This document shows, piece by piece, positions 8,362 through 17,505 of a stretch of DNA of 64,000 nucleotides; position 1 is the stretch's first letter; every line of letters starts with the position of its first letter. The translations under genes and the position numbers were made by a program. Source of the DNA: Candidatus Parcubacteria bacterium (GTDB lineage: Bacteria > Patescibacteriota > Saccharimonadia > Saccharimonadales > Saccharimonadaceae); contig JAEYUP010000001.1 of the NCBI GenBank assembly GCA_023432445.1, positions 124,001 to 188,000 of the forward strand. Reading direction: 5' to 3'. The notes beneath the pieces were generated by a model, which was given only the letters and a program-made list of their open reading frames with translations, was not told the DNA's origin and ran no database searches.

Positions 8362-9818
8362 TTTTCAAGTCTTTCTTTCAATAGTCGTTGCGCAAGTGAA
8401 GGGTTTGCTTTGCCCACAGACCGCTTCATCACCTGCCCTACCAAGAACCCAATGGCTTTTTCTTGACCTGCTTTGATATCAGCTACTGATTGCGCGCTCG
8501 ATGGGTCAGCCAGTACTGCATCAACAATTTCCATAATGTGCGATTCATCACTCACCTGAAGAAGATTCTTCTCGGTCGCAATATCACTTGGAGTCTTCTC
8601 GCTTGTTAACAGTTCCTGAAATACTTCTTTGGCGGCAGTACTCGAAAGCTGATTCTCTTCAACCATCTTTGCGAGCTCAATATAGCCCTCAGGCACAAAG
8701 TTACTAGCGATGATAGCAGTCTCTTCGTTCTGCTGCGTGACGGCACTCGAAAACCAGTGGGCGACACGGCGCGCGCTTTCATCGCCAGCTGTTTCCTGGA
8801 TAGTCGCAATGAGGGCAGCGTAGCTTGGGTTGGCAAGCAGCGAATCGATAACCGAGCGGTCAAGGCCGAGCGACTGCCAGGCATCACGATATGATTGAGG
8901 GAGACGTGGGACAGTCGCCTGGATCTCTGAGACTTCCTGCTCACTAAGCACTATTGGCGGAATGTCTGGGTCCGGCATATAGCGATAGTCTTGAGCATTC
9001 TCTTTGCTGCGCTGCGAGCTGGTTGTTCCGGATGCGTCATCCCAGCCACGCGTTTCCTGAACGACTCGGTTGCCAGACTCGAGCACTTCAATCTGGCGAC
9101 GGAATTCGTATTCAGCTGCTCGTTCGACACTCCTAAATGAGTTAAGATTCTTTACTTCGGTACGAGTGCCCAGTTCGGTAGCGCCTTTTTTGGCGACCGA
9201 GATGTTCACATCGAAACGCATGTTGCCATGGTAGAGGTCGCCCAGCGTCACACCAGCATAGACCATTAGTTTGTGAAGTTCGGCAGCATAGGCTTTCGCA
9301 ACTTGGGCGGAATGAATATCAGGCTCCGAAACGATTTCAATTAGAGGCGTTCCCGCCCGATTAAGGTCAACAAGGCTATAGCCAGCGTAGTGCGTCAGTT
9401 TACCAGCATCCTCTTCAAGGTGTGCATGGTGAATCTTGACCGGTGCGGTCGTCCCGTCATCGAGAGGGACATCCACACGACCACCAATAATTATCGGCTG
9501 ATACATCTGTGATATCTGGTAGCCTTTTGGAAGATCTGGGTAAAAATAGTGCTTCCGGTCAAATCGGCTTATTGGTGCGATTTCGGCGTTGAGTGCCTTC
9601 CCGGCTTTTACTGCCAGCACAATCGCCTCGCTGTTGAGCACCGGTAACATACCAGGCAAGCCAAAATCGATCGGGCTAGTCGCCGTGTTTGGGGCCTTAT
9701 CGCGCGCGTCATTGTCAGAACGACTGAAAAGCTTAGTTAGTGTCGCTAGCTGAACGTGGCACTCAATACCAATAGTCATGTCGTAACTGTCGAGTATTTC
9801 CTGGGTCACAACTACCAT
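8358..9818 (-). CDS. gatB: Asp-tRNA(Asn)/Glu-tRNA(Gln) amidotransferase subunit B
   Basis: tRNA-binding subunit of GatCAB, which converts Glu-tRNA(Gln) and/or Asp-tRNA(Asn) to the amidated forms. 486 residues: catalytic kinase-like cradle with GIECHVQLATLTKLFS (about 17-32), PDLPKGYQISQMYQPI, HLEEDAGK and the RAGTPLIEIVSEPD signature, then helical and YqeY-like tail domains from about residue 300 ending in KANPSLAQRLLKERL. Coupled to the upstream gene by a TAATG overlap. The tRNA-Gln gene in this window is a likely substrate in an organism lacking GlnRS; that absence cannot be tested here. Confidence 0.96.
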   Translation of the reverse strand: MVVVTQEILDSYDMTIGIECHVQLATLTKLFSRSDNDARDKAPNTATSPIDFGLPGMLPVLNSEAIVLAVKAGKALNAEIAPISRFDRKHYFYPDLPKGYQISQMYQPIIIGGRVDVPLDDGTTAPVKIHHAHLEEDAGKLTHYAGYSLVDLNRAGTPLIEIVSEPDIHSAQVAKAYAAELHKLMVYAGVTLGDLYHGNMRFDVNISVAKKGATELGTRTEVKNLNSFRSVERAAEYEFRRQIEVLESGNRVVQETRGWDDASGTTSSQRSKENAQDYRYMPDPDIPPIVLSEQEVSEIQATVPRLPQSYRDAWQSLGLDRSVIDSLLANPSYAALIATIQETAGDESARRVAHWFSSAVTQQNEETAIIASNFVPEGYIELAKMVEENQLSSTAAKEVFQELLTSEKTPSDIATEKNLLQVSDESHIMEIVDAVLADPSSAQSVADIKAGQEKAIGFLVGQVMKRSVGKANPSLAQRLLKERLEK

Positions 9819-10246
9819 TATATCGCCCCCACATCTTTCAGCGCCTGCTTAAACGACCCCAGTGCCTGCCGCGTTCGGTCATAATCGAGATTCAAACCTT
9901 CGGGTTCATGCGCAATCCGGTTGCGCAGCTTGTGCGCCGCCCAGACACCGTTGCCATTGGTCCATTTACCTTGAAGTTGCTTCATGCGCTCACCCATTGT
10001 TTTACCAGGAATATTTTTTTCACGTAAAGCCTTGTCAAGTAGCGAGTCGGCGTTCAGTATGCACAGTGAATAAGTTTTGGGATCATCCTTTACCAATTGA
10101 CCCTCTATTTCCATCCAGCGGCAACGGTATTTTTCAACATCAAGCGAACGAATACCTCGTTTTGTAAAAGCAATAATGGCAAAAAGTATGCCTCCAAAAA
10201 TCAAGATGGCCGCAAAGAAAAATATTAAAGCAATCGGCTGATCCAT
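9818..10246 (-). CDS. Membrane-anchored protein with HEPN-like Rx4H motif, inside the gat operon
   Basis: 142 residues from the ATG at 10246, two bases after the gatA stop codon. One N-terminal membrane helix (residues about 5-28, IALIFFFAAILIFGGILFAIIAF), then a soluble helical domain. Near residue 115 it carries LRNRIAHE, which fits the R-x4-H catalytic motif of HEPN nuclease-like domains, and the preceding ADSLLDKALREK helix resembles DUF4145/HEPN-type proteins. Known relatives are RNases or protein-interaction modules; activity here is inference. It is translationally coupled to gatB (TAATG), so its dose is tied to the amidotransferase. I know no standard role for such a protein in this operon. 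Confidence 0.75.
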   Translation of the reverse strand: MDQPIALIFFFAAILIFGGILFAIIAFTKRGIRSLDVEKYRCRWMEIEGQLVKDDPKTYSLCILNADSLLDKALREKNIPGKTMGERMKQLQGKWTNGNGVWAAHKLRNRIAHEPEGLNLDYDRTRQALGSFKQALKDVGAI

Positions 10247-10247
10247 A

Positions 10248-11615
10248 CTATGCACCCCTCTCTTTAGCAAAAGCCAGCAATAACGCGTCTGACCGTCTCT
10301 GCCCTATCAGTTGCACACCTACTGGAAGCCCTTGGCTGGTCTTGCCGGCCGGAACACTTAAGGCCGGGAGTCCGGCCAGGCTAGCTGGAACTGTCATTAT
10401 GTCAGCCATGTACATTTTGATAGGATCTTCGGTGTTTTCACCCAACTTAAAGGCTGGCGTCGGCGCTACTGGGCCCACCAATATATCATAAGAGTCAAAC
10501 AACTTAGAGAAGTCATTTATCAAAAGCGTGCGAGCCTTTTGTGCCTGAAGGTAATATGCGTCAAAAAAGCCGCTCGACAGAACATAGCTACCGATGATAA
10601 TACGGCGCTTGTTCTCGGCCACAAAACCAGCATCGCGCGACAGTCCGTAAACCTCACTGAGTGTTTTAGCCGCCTCGGCACGCTTGCCATAACGAACGCC
10701 ATCGTAACGCGCCAGGTTACTACTTACTTCGGCCGGAACAACAATATAGTAAATTGCTAGAGCGTATTTCGCCAGCGGCAGACTAACTTCCTCCACCGCA
10801 TGGCCGGCTTCTCGTAGACCGGCAATATACTGCTCTGTTACGGCACGCACTTCTGGGTCAACAGCATCAGTCATAAACTCTTTAATGACACCTATTCGAC
10901 GCTTACCGACTTCAGCCAAAGGCATAAAAAAATCAGGCAAAGTGGTCATGTCATTCTCGTCCTTGCCCCCCATAATATCCAAAACGGTCTCGGCTGTGTC
11001 GGTACTATCCGCTAACACTCCTATGACGTCGGTACTACTAGCCATCGCGACTACGCCGTAACGGCTTACAGCACCATAAGTTGGCTTAAGGCCGACCACA
11101 CCGTTAAAACTAGCTGGTTGACGAATCGAGCCGCCCGTGTCAGTGCCCAGCGCAAACGGCACAACATTAAGCGCTACGGCAACCGCCGAGCCTCCACTGC
11201 TGCCGCCTGCAACCCTCGAATTATCAAAAGCATTTTTGGTAGGGCCAAAGGCTGAGTTCTCGGTGCTTCCACCATGAGCAAACGCGTCTAAGTTAACTCG
11301 TCCAATGCAAATCGCACCTTCGGCTTCAAGACGAGCTACCGCGGTGGCAGTAACCGGAGACACAAAGTTTTTCAAGATGTGACTAGCTGCCGTCGTCGGA
11401 CCTAGTGGTGTTAAAAAGTTGTCCTTTATGGCGAAAGGCACTCCGGCTAGCCTTCCCTTAACCTCACCCGAATCTACTGCATCAGCGCGGGCTAGCGCCT
11501 CATCTTCATTGATGTATAGAAAAACATTGTATTCTTGAGCGTCGCGCGCTTTTTGCAGAGCCTCTTCGATGTTTTGGCGAGCACTTCTAACTAGATAATC
11601 ACTAAGCTTTGTCAT
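10248..11615 (-). CDS. gatA: Asp-tRNA(Asn)/Glu-tRNA(Gln) amidotransferase subunit A
   Basis: Amidase subunit that releases ammonia from glutamine for transfer to the tRNA-bound amino acid. 455 residues, slightly short for the family (about 480). The Ser-cisSer-Lys triad is visible: Lys in PFAIKDNFLTPLG (about residue 63) and the serines in GGSSGGSAVAVA with TDTGGSIRQPASF (about 138-168). The C-terminus ends soon after VPAGKTSQGLPVGVQLIG. Coupled to gatC by a one-base TAATG overlap; second gene of the operon. Confidence 0.96.
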   Translation of the reverse strand: MTKLSDYLVRSARQNIEEALQKARDAQEYNVFLYINEDEALARADAVDSGEVKGRLAGVPFAIKDNFLTPLGPTTAASHILKNFVSPVTATAVARLEAEGAICIGRVNLDAFAHGGSTENSAFGPTKNAFDNSRVAGGSSGGSAVAVALNVVPFALGTDTGGSIRQPASFNGVVGLKPTYGAVSRYGVVAMASSTDVIGVLADSTDTAETVLDIMGGKDENDMTTLPDFFMPLAEVGKRRIGVIKEFMTDAVDPEVRAVTEQYIAGLREAGHAVEEVSLPLAKYALAIYYIVVPAEVSSNLARYDGVRYGKRAEAAKTLSEVYGLSRDAGFVAENKRRIIIGSYVLSSGFFDAYYLQAQKARTLLINDFSKLFDSYDILVGPVAPTPAFKLGENTEDPIKMYMADIMTVPASLAGLPALSVPAGKTSQGLPVGVQLIGQRRSDALLLAFAKERGA

Positions 11616-11908
11616 TATCCGAGCACCTTAGGAACTTTAATTTGGTTATCCATAGACTCCGCCGCCAGGCCCACTAGCTGCTCACTCTCAACATTACCAG
11701 GGTCTACAGCGTCGTCACGCCAAACATTCACTAGGTCGGTCACCTGATAAGTAGGTTCGATACCGGCGGTATCAAGCTCGCCTAACTGTTTAATATATTC
11801 AACAATATTACCAATATCTTCCGTTAGGTCATCGGTCTCAGCGTCGTCAAGCTGTAGGTTAGAAAGTTGCGCCAAATATAGCACGTCATCGCGTGTGATC
11901 TGTGTCAT
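11615..11908 (-). CDS. gatC: Asp-tRNA(Asn)/Glu-tRNA(Gln) amidotransferase subunit C
   Basis: 97-residue clamp that holds GatA and GatB together. Typical sequence order: an N-terminal VLYLAQLSNLQLDDAE helix, the central IGNIVEYIKQLGELDTAGIEPTYQ segment, and a C-terminal VWRDDAVDPG tail with the conserved LR/WR-D pattern. First gene of gatC-gatA-HEPN-gatB-nudix-galU. Its ATG lies 6 bases after a TATAAT box with no ribosome binding site, so the whole operon should start with a leaderless cistron. Confidence 0.92.
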   Translation of the reverse strand: MTQITRDDVLYLAQLSNLQLDDAETDDLTEDIGNIVEYIKQLGELDTAGIEPTYQVTDLVNVWRDDAVDPGNVESEQLVGLAAESMDNQIKVPKVLG

Positions 11909-11914
11909 ATAATT

Positions 11915-11920
11915 ATTATA
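11915..11920 (-). promoter_or_regulatory. -10 box of the gat operon (leaderless start)
   Basis: TATAAT on the minus strand ending 6 bases before the gatC ATG. Confidence 0.7.
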
Positions 11921-11926
11921 CTACTT

Positions 11927-13906
11927 TCATCTCCGAAGTTTGTCCCGTATTTCGGCAATCAAGTCGCGCAGTTCGGCCGCTTTTTCAAACTCGAGGTTGG
12001 CACTCGCCAACTCCATTTGTGCACTAAGCTCGCGCACCAGCCCGTCATACTCTTCAATCGGTATCTTTTTAAGGTCGAGTTTAGGCTTATCGTCCGCCTT
12101 CTTTGGTATGATGGCGCGAAGGCCCTCGTCGATAGCTCTTGCGATACTCGTAGGCGTAATACCATGCTTCTCGTTGTAGGCAGTCTGGATGGCCCGTCGC
12201 CTATCGGTCTCGTCGATAGCTCGCTTCATCGAGTCAGTCATAACGTCCGCGTACATCAGTACCCGCCCATCTAGGTGACGAGCCGCTCGTCCGATCGTCT
12301 GAATCAAAGCGCTGGTAGAACGCAAGAAACCCTCTTTATCAGCGTCAATTATAGCCACCAAGCTTACCTCTGGCAAATCAAGACCTTCACGGAGTAGGTT
12401 GATACCCACCAAGACGTCGTAAACTCCAGATCGAAGATCTTTTAGAATATCTCCTCTTTCAAGGGTGTCGACATCGCTATGAATGTAAGCCGTCTTGATA
12501 TCAAGGTCCTGTAGGTATGTCGATAGATCTTCGGCCATACGTTTTGTAAGCGTTGTCACAAGGACTCGCTGGTGTTTCGCTACCCTATCGCGGATCTCAG
12601 CTATTAAGTCGTCGATCTGATTTTTGGTTGGACGAACGTCGATCATTGGGTCGATCAGACCGGTTGGTCGGATAACCTGCTGGGCAGGCTCTGGGCTGTG
12701 AGATAATTCATAGTCGCCGGGAGTTGCTGAAACATAGATAGCTTTGTTTATATGGCGGTTAAACTCATCAAAAGTCAACGGCCTGTTATCTAAGGCGCTT
12801 GGCAATCGAAAGCCGTGCTCCACCAGAACTTCCTTGCGGGCTCGGTCACCGTTATACATCCCCCTTACTTGAGGAAGTGTCATATGACTTTCATCTACGA
12901 ACAACAAAAAATCGTCAGGGAAGTAGTCCATCAGCGTGGCTGGCTGTTCGCCCGGCTCTCGGTTCGTTAGATAGCGGCTATAGTTCTCGATACCTTTCAC
13001 AAAACCTGTCTCTTCTAACATCTCAAGGTCATATTTAGTACGCTGCGAAAGCCTTTGGGCTTCTAGAAGTTTGTCGTGCTTTTCAAAATAATCAACTCGC
13101 TGCTCAAACTCTGCCCTGATTCCCTCAATTGCCCTAGCTACCTTTTCACGAGGTGTTACATAGTGGCTGCTAGGAAAGATAGACACTTCGTTTGGCTCAC
13201 CTAATATCTCGCCCGTCAGTGGATCAAGCCGAGTTAAGCGCTCCACCTCGTCGCCAAAGAACTCTATACGACAAGCAACGTCGCTGCCGGCCGGAAACAC
13301 GTCCACGACATCGCCACGAACCCGAAATGTTCCACGGTGAAAATCGATATCATTGCGCTGGTATTGAATATCTGTCAAAAGACGTACAAATTTGTCTTGC
13401 TGCCGCCTCTCGCCCTTCTTGACTACTATAGCCATCTCGGCGTAATCGTCTGGTGAACCAATACCATAGATACAACTCACACTGGCCACGATGATGGTGT
13501 CCCGCCTGGTCAACAGCGCCGAAGTGGCAGCATGTCGAAGACGGTCAATTTCGTCGTTTATCTTTGAGTCTTTCTCGATATAGGTGTCGCTACTGGCTAT
13601 GTAGGCCTCTGGCTGATAGTAGTCGAAATAGCTAACAAAATAGTGAACTTCGTTATCCGGAAAAAACGACTTAAATTCACTATATAGCTGGGCGGCCAAA
13701 GTCTTGTTGTGGGCCAAAATGAGAGTTGGGACCTGGCGATCGGCTATAATATTCGCCATTGTAAAAGTCTTGCCTGAACCAGTCACTCCAAGTAGGGTCT
13801 GTTCTCTCTCGCCCTTTTTCAAACCATCAAGCAATTTAGCAATAGCCGCAGGTTGATCACCAGTTGGCTGATAGTCAGATTTAAGAACAAAACGCTGAGA
13901 GGTCAT
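11927..13906 (-). CDS. uvrB: Excinuclease ABC subunit B
   Basis: Damage-verifying helicase of nucleotide excision repair. 659 residues. Walker A GVTGSGKTFTMAN at about 39-51, the beta-hairpin region YYQPEAYI, DESHMTLPQVRGMYNGD, QTIGRAARH motif VI, and a C-terminal UVR domain (LEFEKAAELRDLIAEIRDKL) that contacts UvrC. Length is normal. It has its own extended -10 box 6 bases before the ATG and no ribosome binding site. uvrA and uvrC are not in the window. Confidence 0.97.
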   Translation of the reverse strand: MTSQRFVLKSDYQPTGDQPAAIAKLLDGLKKGEREQTLLGVTGSGKTFTMANIIADRQVPTLILAHNKTLAAQLYSEFKSFFPDNEVHYFVSYFDYYQPEAYIASSDTYIEKDSKINDEIDRLRHAATSALLTRRDTIIVASVSCIYGIGSPDDYAEMAIVVKKGERRQQDKFVRLLTDIQYQRNDIDFHRGTFRVRGDVVDVFPAGSDVACRIEFFGDEVERLTRLDPLTGEILGEPNEVSIFPSSHYVTPREKVARAIEGIRAEFEQRVDYFEKHDKLLEAQRLSQRTKYDLEMLEETGFVKGIENYSRYLTNREPGEQPATLMDYFPDDFLLFVDESHMTLPQVRGMYNGDRARKEVLVEHGFRLPSALDNRPLTFDEFNRHINKAIYVSATPGDYELSHSPEPAQQVIRPTGLIDPMIDVRPTKNQIDDLIAEIRDRVAKHQRVLVTTLTKRMAEDLSTYLQDLDIKTAYIHSDVDTLERGDILKDLRSGVYDVLVGINLLREGLDLPEVSLVAIIDADKEGFLRSTSALIQTIGRAARHLDGRVLMYADVMTDSMKRAIDETDRRRAIQTAYNEKHGITPTSIARAIDEGLRAIIPKKADDKPKLDLKKIPIEEYDGLVRELSAQMELASANLEFEKAAELRDLIAEIRDKLRR

Positions 13907-13912
13907 CTCTCT

Positions 13913-13921
13913 ATTGTAACA
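13913..13921 (-). promoter_or_regulatory. Extended -10 promoter of uvrB (leaderless start)
   Basis: TGTTACAAT on the minus strand, 6 bases before the uvrB ATG. I see no LexA-type operator beside it. Confidence 0.7.
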
Positions 13922-13932
13922 CCGCAGTCGTC

Positions 13933-14526
13933 TTATTCGTCAACAGCCCTAAGGCTCCCGAAACCACTCTTGAAGGCGGCTTGATATTCCCCCAGCAACT
14001 TGGCGTCTCCGGTGCAGGTGTCGCTGGCCAAAGATAATCCGTAGGAATCATCACCAACTTTAGTTATAGTCGTTACGGTCTGAGCTTCAGTCTCTGACGG
14101 ATTCTTTATGACCGATGCGAACACTCCATCGTCGTCAGTACACTTTGTACCGATCAATCCCTCTGTGGCGAACTCGATATAAGTAGTGCCGCTGCTCGTC
14201 CTCAGTACTCGATACTCAAAACCTGGTATGCCTTTAGTGTAATATAGCTCAATATTTTCAGATTCTATAACTATGGACGAGAAGGTAGCTGGGTCAGGCT
14301 CCGGCGCCGTGGGAGTCTCGTCAACCGCCGGGTTAGAGGCTGTACCATCTTGAGTGTTGGTGCCTGAAGTTTCCTGCTCAGAACTCTCAGGTATTGGGTC
14401 AGCCATATTGTCGGCCGTGTCGCCTGTCAGTGCATACCGCCAAACTGCTATAACGGCTATGATGGCTAACAATATCGCCAATACGATAAATGTAGTTTTC
14501 AAACTATTGGGTCGTTTTTCTCGCAT
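13933..14526 (-). CDS. Membrane-anchored extracytoplasmic protein of unknown function
   Basis: 197 residues from the ATG at 14526, chosen because GGAGGAG lies 9 bases upstream. Cytoplasmic basic start, one membrane helix (about 10-31, TTFIVLAILLAIIAVIAV), a 50-residue low-complexity linker rich in Glu/Thr/Pro/Ser, then a compact C-terminal domain of about 110 residues containing two cysteines (GTKCTDDDG and SDTCTGDAK) that could form a disulphide outside the cell. I do not recognise the domain. Same architecture as many CPR surface proteins. Confidence 0.7.
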   Translation of the reverse strand: MREKRPNSLKTTFIVLAILLAIIAVIAVWRYALTGDTADNMADPIPESSEQETSGTNTQDGTASNPAVDETPTAPEPDPATFSSIVIESENIELYYTKGIPGFEYRVLRTSSGTTYIEFATEGLIGTKCTDDDGVFASVIKNPSETEAQTVTTITKVGDDSYGLSLASDTCTGDAKLLGEYQAAFKSGFGSLRAVDE

Positions 14527-14584
14527 ATTTTCGGTCTCCTCCACCTTCTTATCGCTCAGTATAAACCACAAGCACCATTATTGT

Positions 14585-16531
14585 CTACGAACGATTAATC
14601 CGCTTTTCGTAGGCATCAATGTAGGCAATGATTTCATCGTGGTTGTCATAAATTCGGAAAAGGTCCATGTCATTGTGCGATACTGTTTTGTATTTATCGA
14701 GCAGCACCTGGCGCATCACTGTGTCAAGCGGTCGCCAAAAGTCTGACCCAACTAAAATTATCGGCGCTTTCGGTATCTTGCCAGTCTGTTCCAGGACAAC
14801 TATTTCAAATAATTCATCGAGCGTGCCAAAGCCACCGGGGAAATAAATGTAAGCGCTGGCATCGAGCGTCATAGCGACTTTTCGACCAAAAAAGTGTTCA
14901 AACTCAAAGCTAGCAGTCACATATGGGTTAATCGACTGTTCGTGCGGCAACATGATGTTAAGTCCTATGGACTCTCCTCCCGCCTCGTATGCACCACGGT
15001 TGGCGGCACCCATGATACCAAAGCTCCCACCGGTTACGACAGCGTAGCCCTGATGCGCAAGTTTGGCGGCAAGATCGTAAGCGCCAGTCGTGACTTCTTC
15101 TGATTGTTCGCGTGCCGATCCAAAAATGGTCACAGTCCGTTCGTGCTTACTCAACAAATCAAACACTTTCTCAAACTCGCTCACTACATTATTAAGTCGA
15201 ATCTCAGCTGCGCCAATCAACTCTTCACGCAACTTAAGACTGCGCTGCAAGCGCTTTTCGAGTCGACTACGCTCTTCTCTGCCTACCGCCTTGGTTACCA
15301 ACTTTTCTGGCGCTATCATATCGTTGTCAAGCTGCTCCAGTATTTGCTCGGACAGATTTTTAAAACCCATGTATCGAATAAAAATCTCATTCCAGAGGCT
15401 CTCACGGAAGTGATACGCGTAGCGATCTTTGTATTTTTCTTGGTTAGAATAAGCAAAGCTGACGTCAAATAAGTTAAATGCTACCGGGAAGCCGTCATAG
15501 TCAACCGCTACGTAGTCGCGGTCCTTCCAGAACTCCAGCTCGGGATCTATTTCATAAAGAAGCTCCTCGGCTCGACGCCAGTGTAGATCCTCTGGCTGAA
15601 CGTGCGGTTCAAAAGCCACCTTGTCCACCGAATCATCTTTGTGTCGCGCCAGATAACGCTGAATGACCCGCCAGTGCACCCGTTTTCCAACCAGCTGGCT
15701 ACCAGTACCAGGGTCAGCTATCAATGTTTCAACGACTGTTTCGCCAAAGTTTGCCTTCTGACTCTTTTGTTTGAAAAACGTCGAATACAACTTGACTTCG
15801 TTCATGTAGTGCAACAGTAGCGGCAGCGTCTTTAGAACCAAGCCACGCATCTTCCTTGCCCGCATCGGCACTACGACGATCGTCCCAAGCTCTTTGGTGT
15901 GCGTCACATTGTGTAGCTTCTTTTCAACAAATTTCTCAGCTAAGTCAACGTACTTTTCGTGATCCATGACGATTATTCGCATGTCGCGCTCTTCGTAGTC
16001 ACTTGGTTTCACCGTCTTGAACAGCTCGTTGTATTCGTTTAACCAGTCGCCACCTTCAGAAAAACGAAGTGCGGTATATATTTCGTCGAAATCTTCTTTC
16101 TCGAACATCTCTTCGAGGTCGTCATAGCCCAGCTTTTTCATCAACTTCTTTGGTGACATTTGGCGCAGCAAGTCCTTAGCTTTATCGCGCTTCAATACAA
16201 ATACACGTCGGTTAAACTTTACCTTATTGGCTGCTGCCACCATGTATGGCACGACGTGCCTGACGTCTTCGTGATCTTCCGCACCAATGATCTTTGCTAA
16301 ACGGATAATATCGCTTTCGACTCGACCAAGTAGTGCCTGATAAACTTCCTCGCCAGTGGCGACAGCTGGGTTTAGGCCAAGTACCCGCATACTTTCGTGT
16401 GCCATACGAGTGATGTCGGCTATTAGTCTCGTGTCAGCTCCCGTCTTACCAGTTAATTCTTCGAGCTCACCTAAAGCCTGAGTAAAGACTGGTTCTTCAG
16501 CATCTAGTAGAACGCGTAAAAACTTAGCCAT
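14585..16531 (-). CDS. LOG-family (lysine decarboxylase-like) nucleotide-binding protein with a long unknown N-terminal domain
   Basis: 648 residues. The C-terminal 180 residues (about 466-648) are a LOG/TIGR00730 Rossmann domain: TIFGSAREQS, VTGGSFGIMGAANRGA (499-514) and the diagnostic PGGFGTLDE (565-573). LOG enzymes cleave nucleoside 5'-monophosphates to free base plus ribose 5-phosphate. The first 450 residues are a mostly helical region I do not recognise, about 2.5 times the size of the enzyme domain. Usual LOG proteins are about 180-250 residues, so this is an unusual fusion. It starts one base after the PfkB-type kinase stop, as last gene of the sugar-phosphate operon, where a ribose 5-phosphate source would make sense. 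Confidence 0.82.
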   Translation of the reverse strand: MAKFLRVLLDAEEPVFTQALGELEELTGKTGADTRLIADITRMAHESMRVLGLNPAVATGEEVYQALLGRVESDIIRLAKIIGAEDHEDVRHVVPYMVAAANKVKFNRRVFVLKRDKAKDLLRQMSPKKLMKKLGYDDLEEMFEKEDFDEIYTALRFSEGGDWLNEYNELFKTVKPSDYEERDMRIIVMDHEKYVDLAEKFVEKKLHNVTHTKELGTIVVVPMRARKMRGLVLKTLPLLLHYMNEVKLYSTFFKQKSQKANFGETVVETLIADPGTGSQLVGKRVHWRVIQRYLARHKDDSVDKVAFEPHVQPEDLHWRRAEELLYEIDPELEFWKDRDYVAVDYDGFPVAFNLFDVSFAYSNQEKYKDRYAYHFRESLWNEIFIRYMGFKNLSEQILEQLDNDMIAPEKLVTKAVGREERSRLEKRLQRSLKLREELIGAAEIRLNNVVSEFEKVFDLLSKHERTVTIFGSAREQSEEVTTGAYDLAAKLAHQGYAVVTGGSFGIMGAANRGAYEAGGESIGLNIMLPHEQSINPYVTASFEFEHFFGRKVAMTLDASAYIYFPGGFGTLDELFEIVVLEQTGKIPKAPIILVGSDFWRPLDTVMRQVLLDKYKTVSHNDMDLFRIYDNHDEIIAYIDAYEKRINRS

Positions 16532-16532
16532 A

Positions 16533-17501
16533 CTAAAAGTCCTTCTCCTCTATAGGCATGTCGTGTAGCTTAACGCCTTTTTGGAGTATCCCTTTTTTGG
16601 CACCAATGTATTGAACCACCGAAGTCGAGTTAGCGCTAGCAAAAATTAATGATTCTTTTAAACTCTTTCCTTGGGCAAAATAACTCAAAAAGCCGGATCC
16701 GAAAGCATCTCCACCGCCGGTCCTATCAGTGACCGGAACGTTTTCGTACATACCAGCCGTCACCACCGTCTTGCCATCTGTAGCCACCGCACCATTTGGT
16801 CCATCAGAAACTATCACTACCGGACAGTAGTGGTTGCCGTGTCGCGCCAGCTCCTCCAAAGAGCTGCCTTCTACAATTTGCTGAGCCTCTTCCTTGTTTA
16901 CGATCAAAACCTCGACATCTTCCAGCAGAGCCTTGAGCTTATCTGGATGGTCAAGTTCCGAAGCGGCCGGGTTCAGCATAACTTTTGCATTTTGTTTAGC
17001 CGCCCGAGATATGATGCGCTCCAACAAGTCGATGTCACCTAACGACGATAGATATAGCCAGTCAGCACCGTCGATAACACTTAAGTCTAGGTGGGAACTT
17101 TTTGCATCTGGCATTTTACCGCGAAAGTTAAGGATAGTGCGCTCACCGCCACTCAGCATCAAAATAGTGGAGTAACTGGCGCGGTACTGATCACCCTGGT
17201 ATACATGTCTGGTGTCGACATCTTCGTGGTCTAATTCCTGTAAGATACTCTCGCTTGCCACATCTAGTCCGAGGCACCAAGCGTAGCGGCTATGAAGCCC
17301 TTGTCGAGCAAATGTCACCGCAGCGTTAGTAACATTGCCACCGGTCGCAAACACAACATCATCCAAATCTAGCTTCTGACCAACTGGTAGCTGTTCGTAC
17401 TTAACACCCTTGTGTTCAAGTTGCTCAAATACATTGGTGCTTTTTAAAAAGACGTCCTGAGTCGCCTTGCCTATTGTCACAATCGTCGGAACGTGCGCCA
17501 T
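16533..17501 (-). CDS. PfkB-family sugar kinase
   Basis: 322 residues from the ATG at 17501; a longer frame would run into the aldolase stop. PfkB/ribokinase fold: TIGKATQDVFLK at the N-terminus, the substrate loop VVFATGGNVTNAAVTFARQG (about 50-70), and the ATP/anion-hole signature DRTGGGDAFGSGFLSYF (about 265-281) with the catalytic Asp. Substrate cannot be fixed from sequence: fructose-6-phosphate, sedoheptulose-7-phosphate, ribose or a nucleoside are possible. Direct cotranscription with a class II aldolase and the pentose phosphate genes favours a sugar phosphate. Confidence 0.85.
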   Translation of the reverse strand: MAHVPTIVTIGKATQDVFLKSTNVFEQLEHKGVKYEQLPVGQKLDLDDVVFATGGNVTNAAVTFARQGLHSRYAWCLGLDVASESILQELDHEDVDTRHVYQGDQYRASYSTILMLSGGERTILNFRGKMPDAKSSHLDLSVIDGADWLYLSSLGDIDLLERIISRAAKQNAKVMLNPAASELDHPDKLKALLEDVEVLIVNKEEAQQIVEGSSLEELARHGNHYCPVVIVSDGPNGAVATDGKTVVTAGMYENVPVTDRTGGGDAFGSGFLSYFAQGKSLKESLIFASANSTSVVQYIGAKKGILQKGVKLHDMPIEEKDF

Positions 17502-17505
17502 ATAC

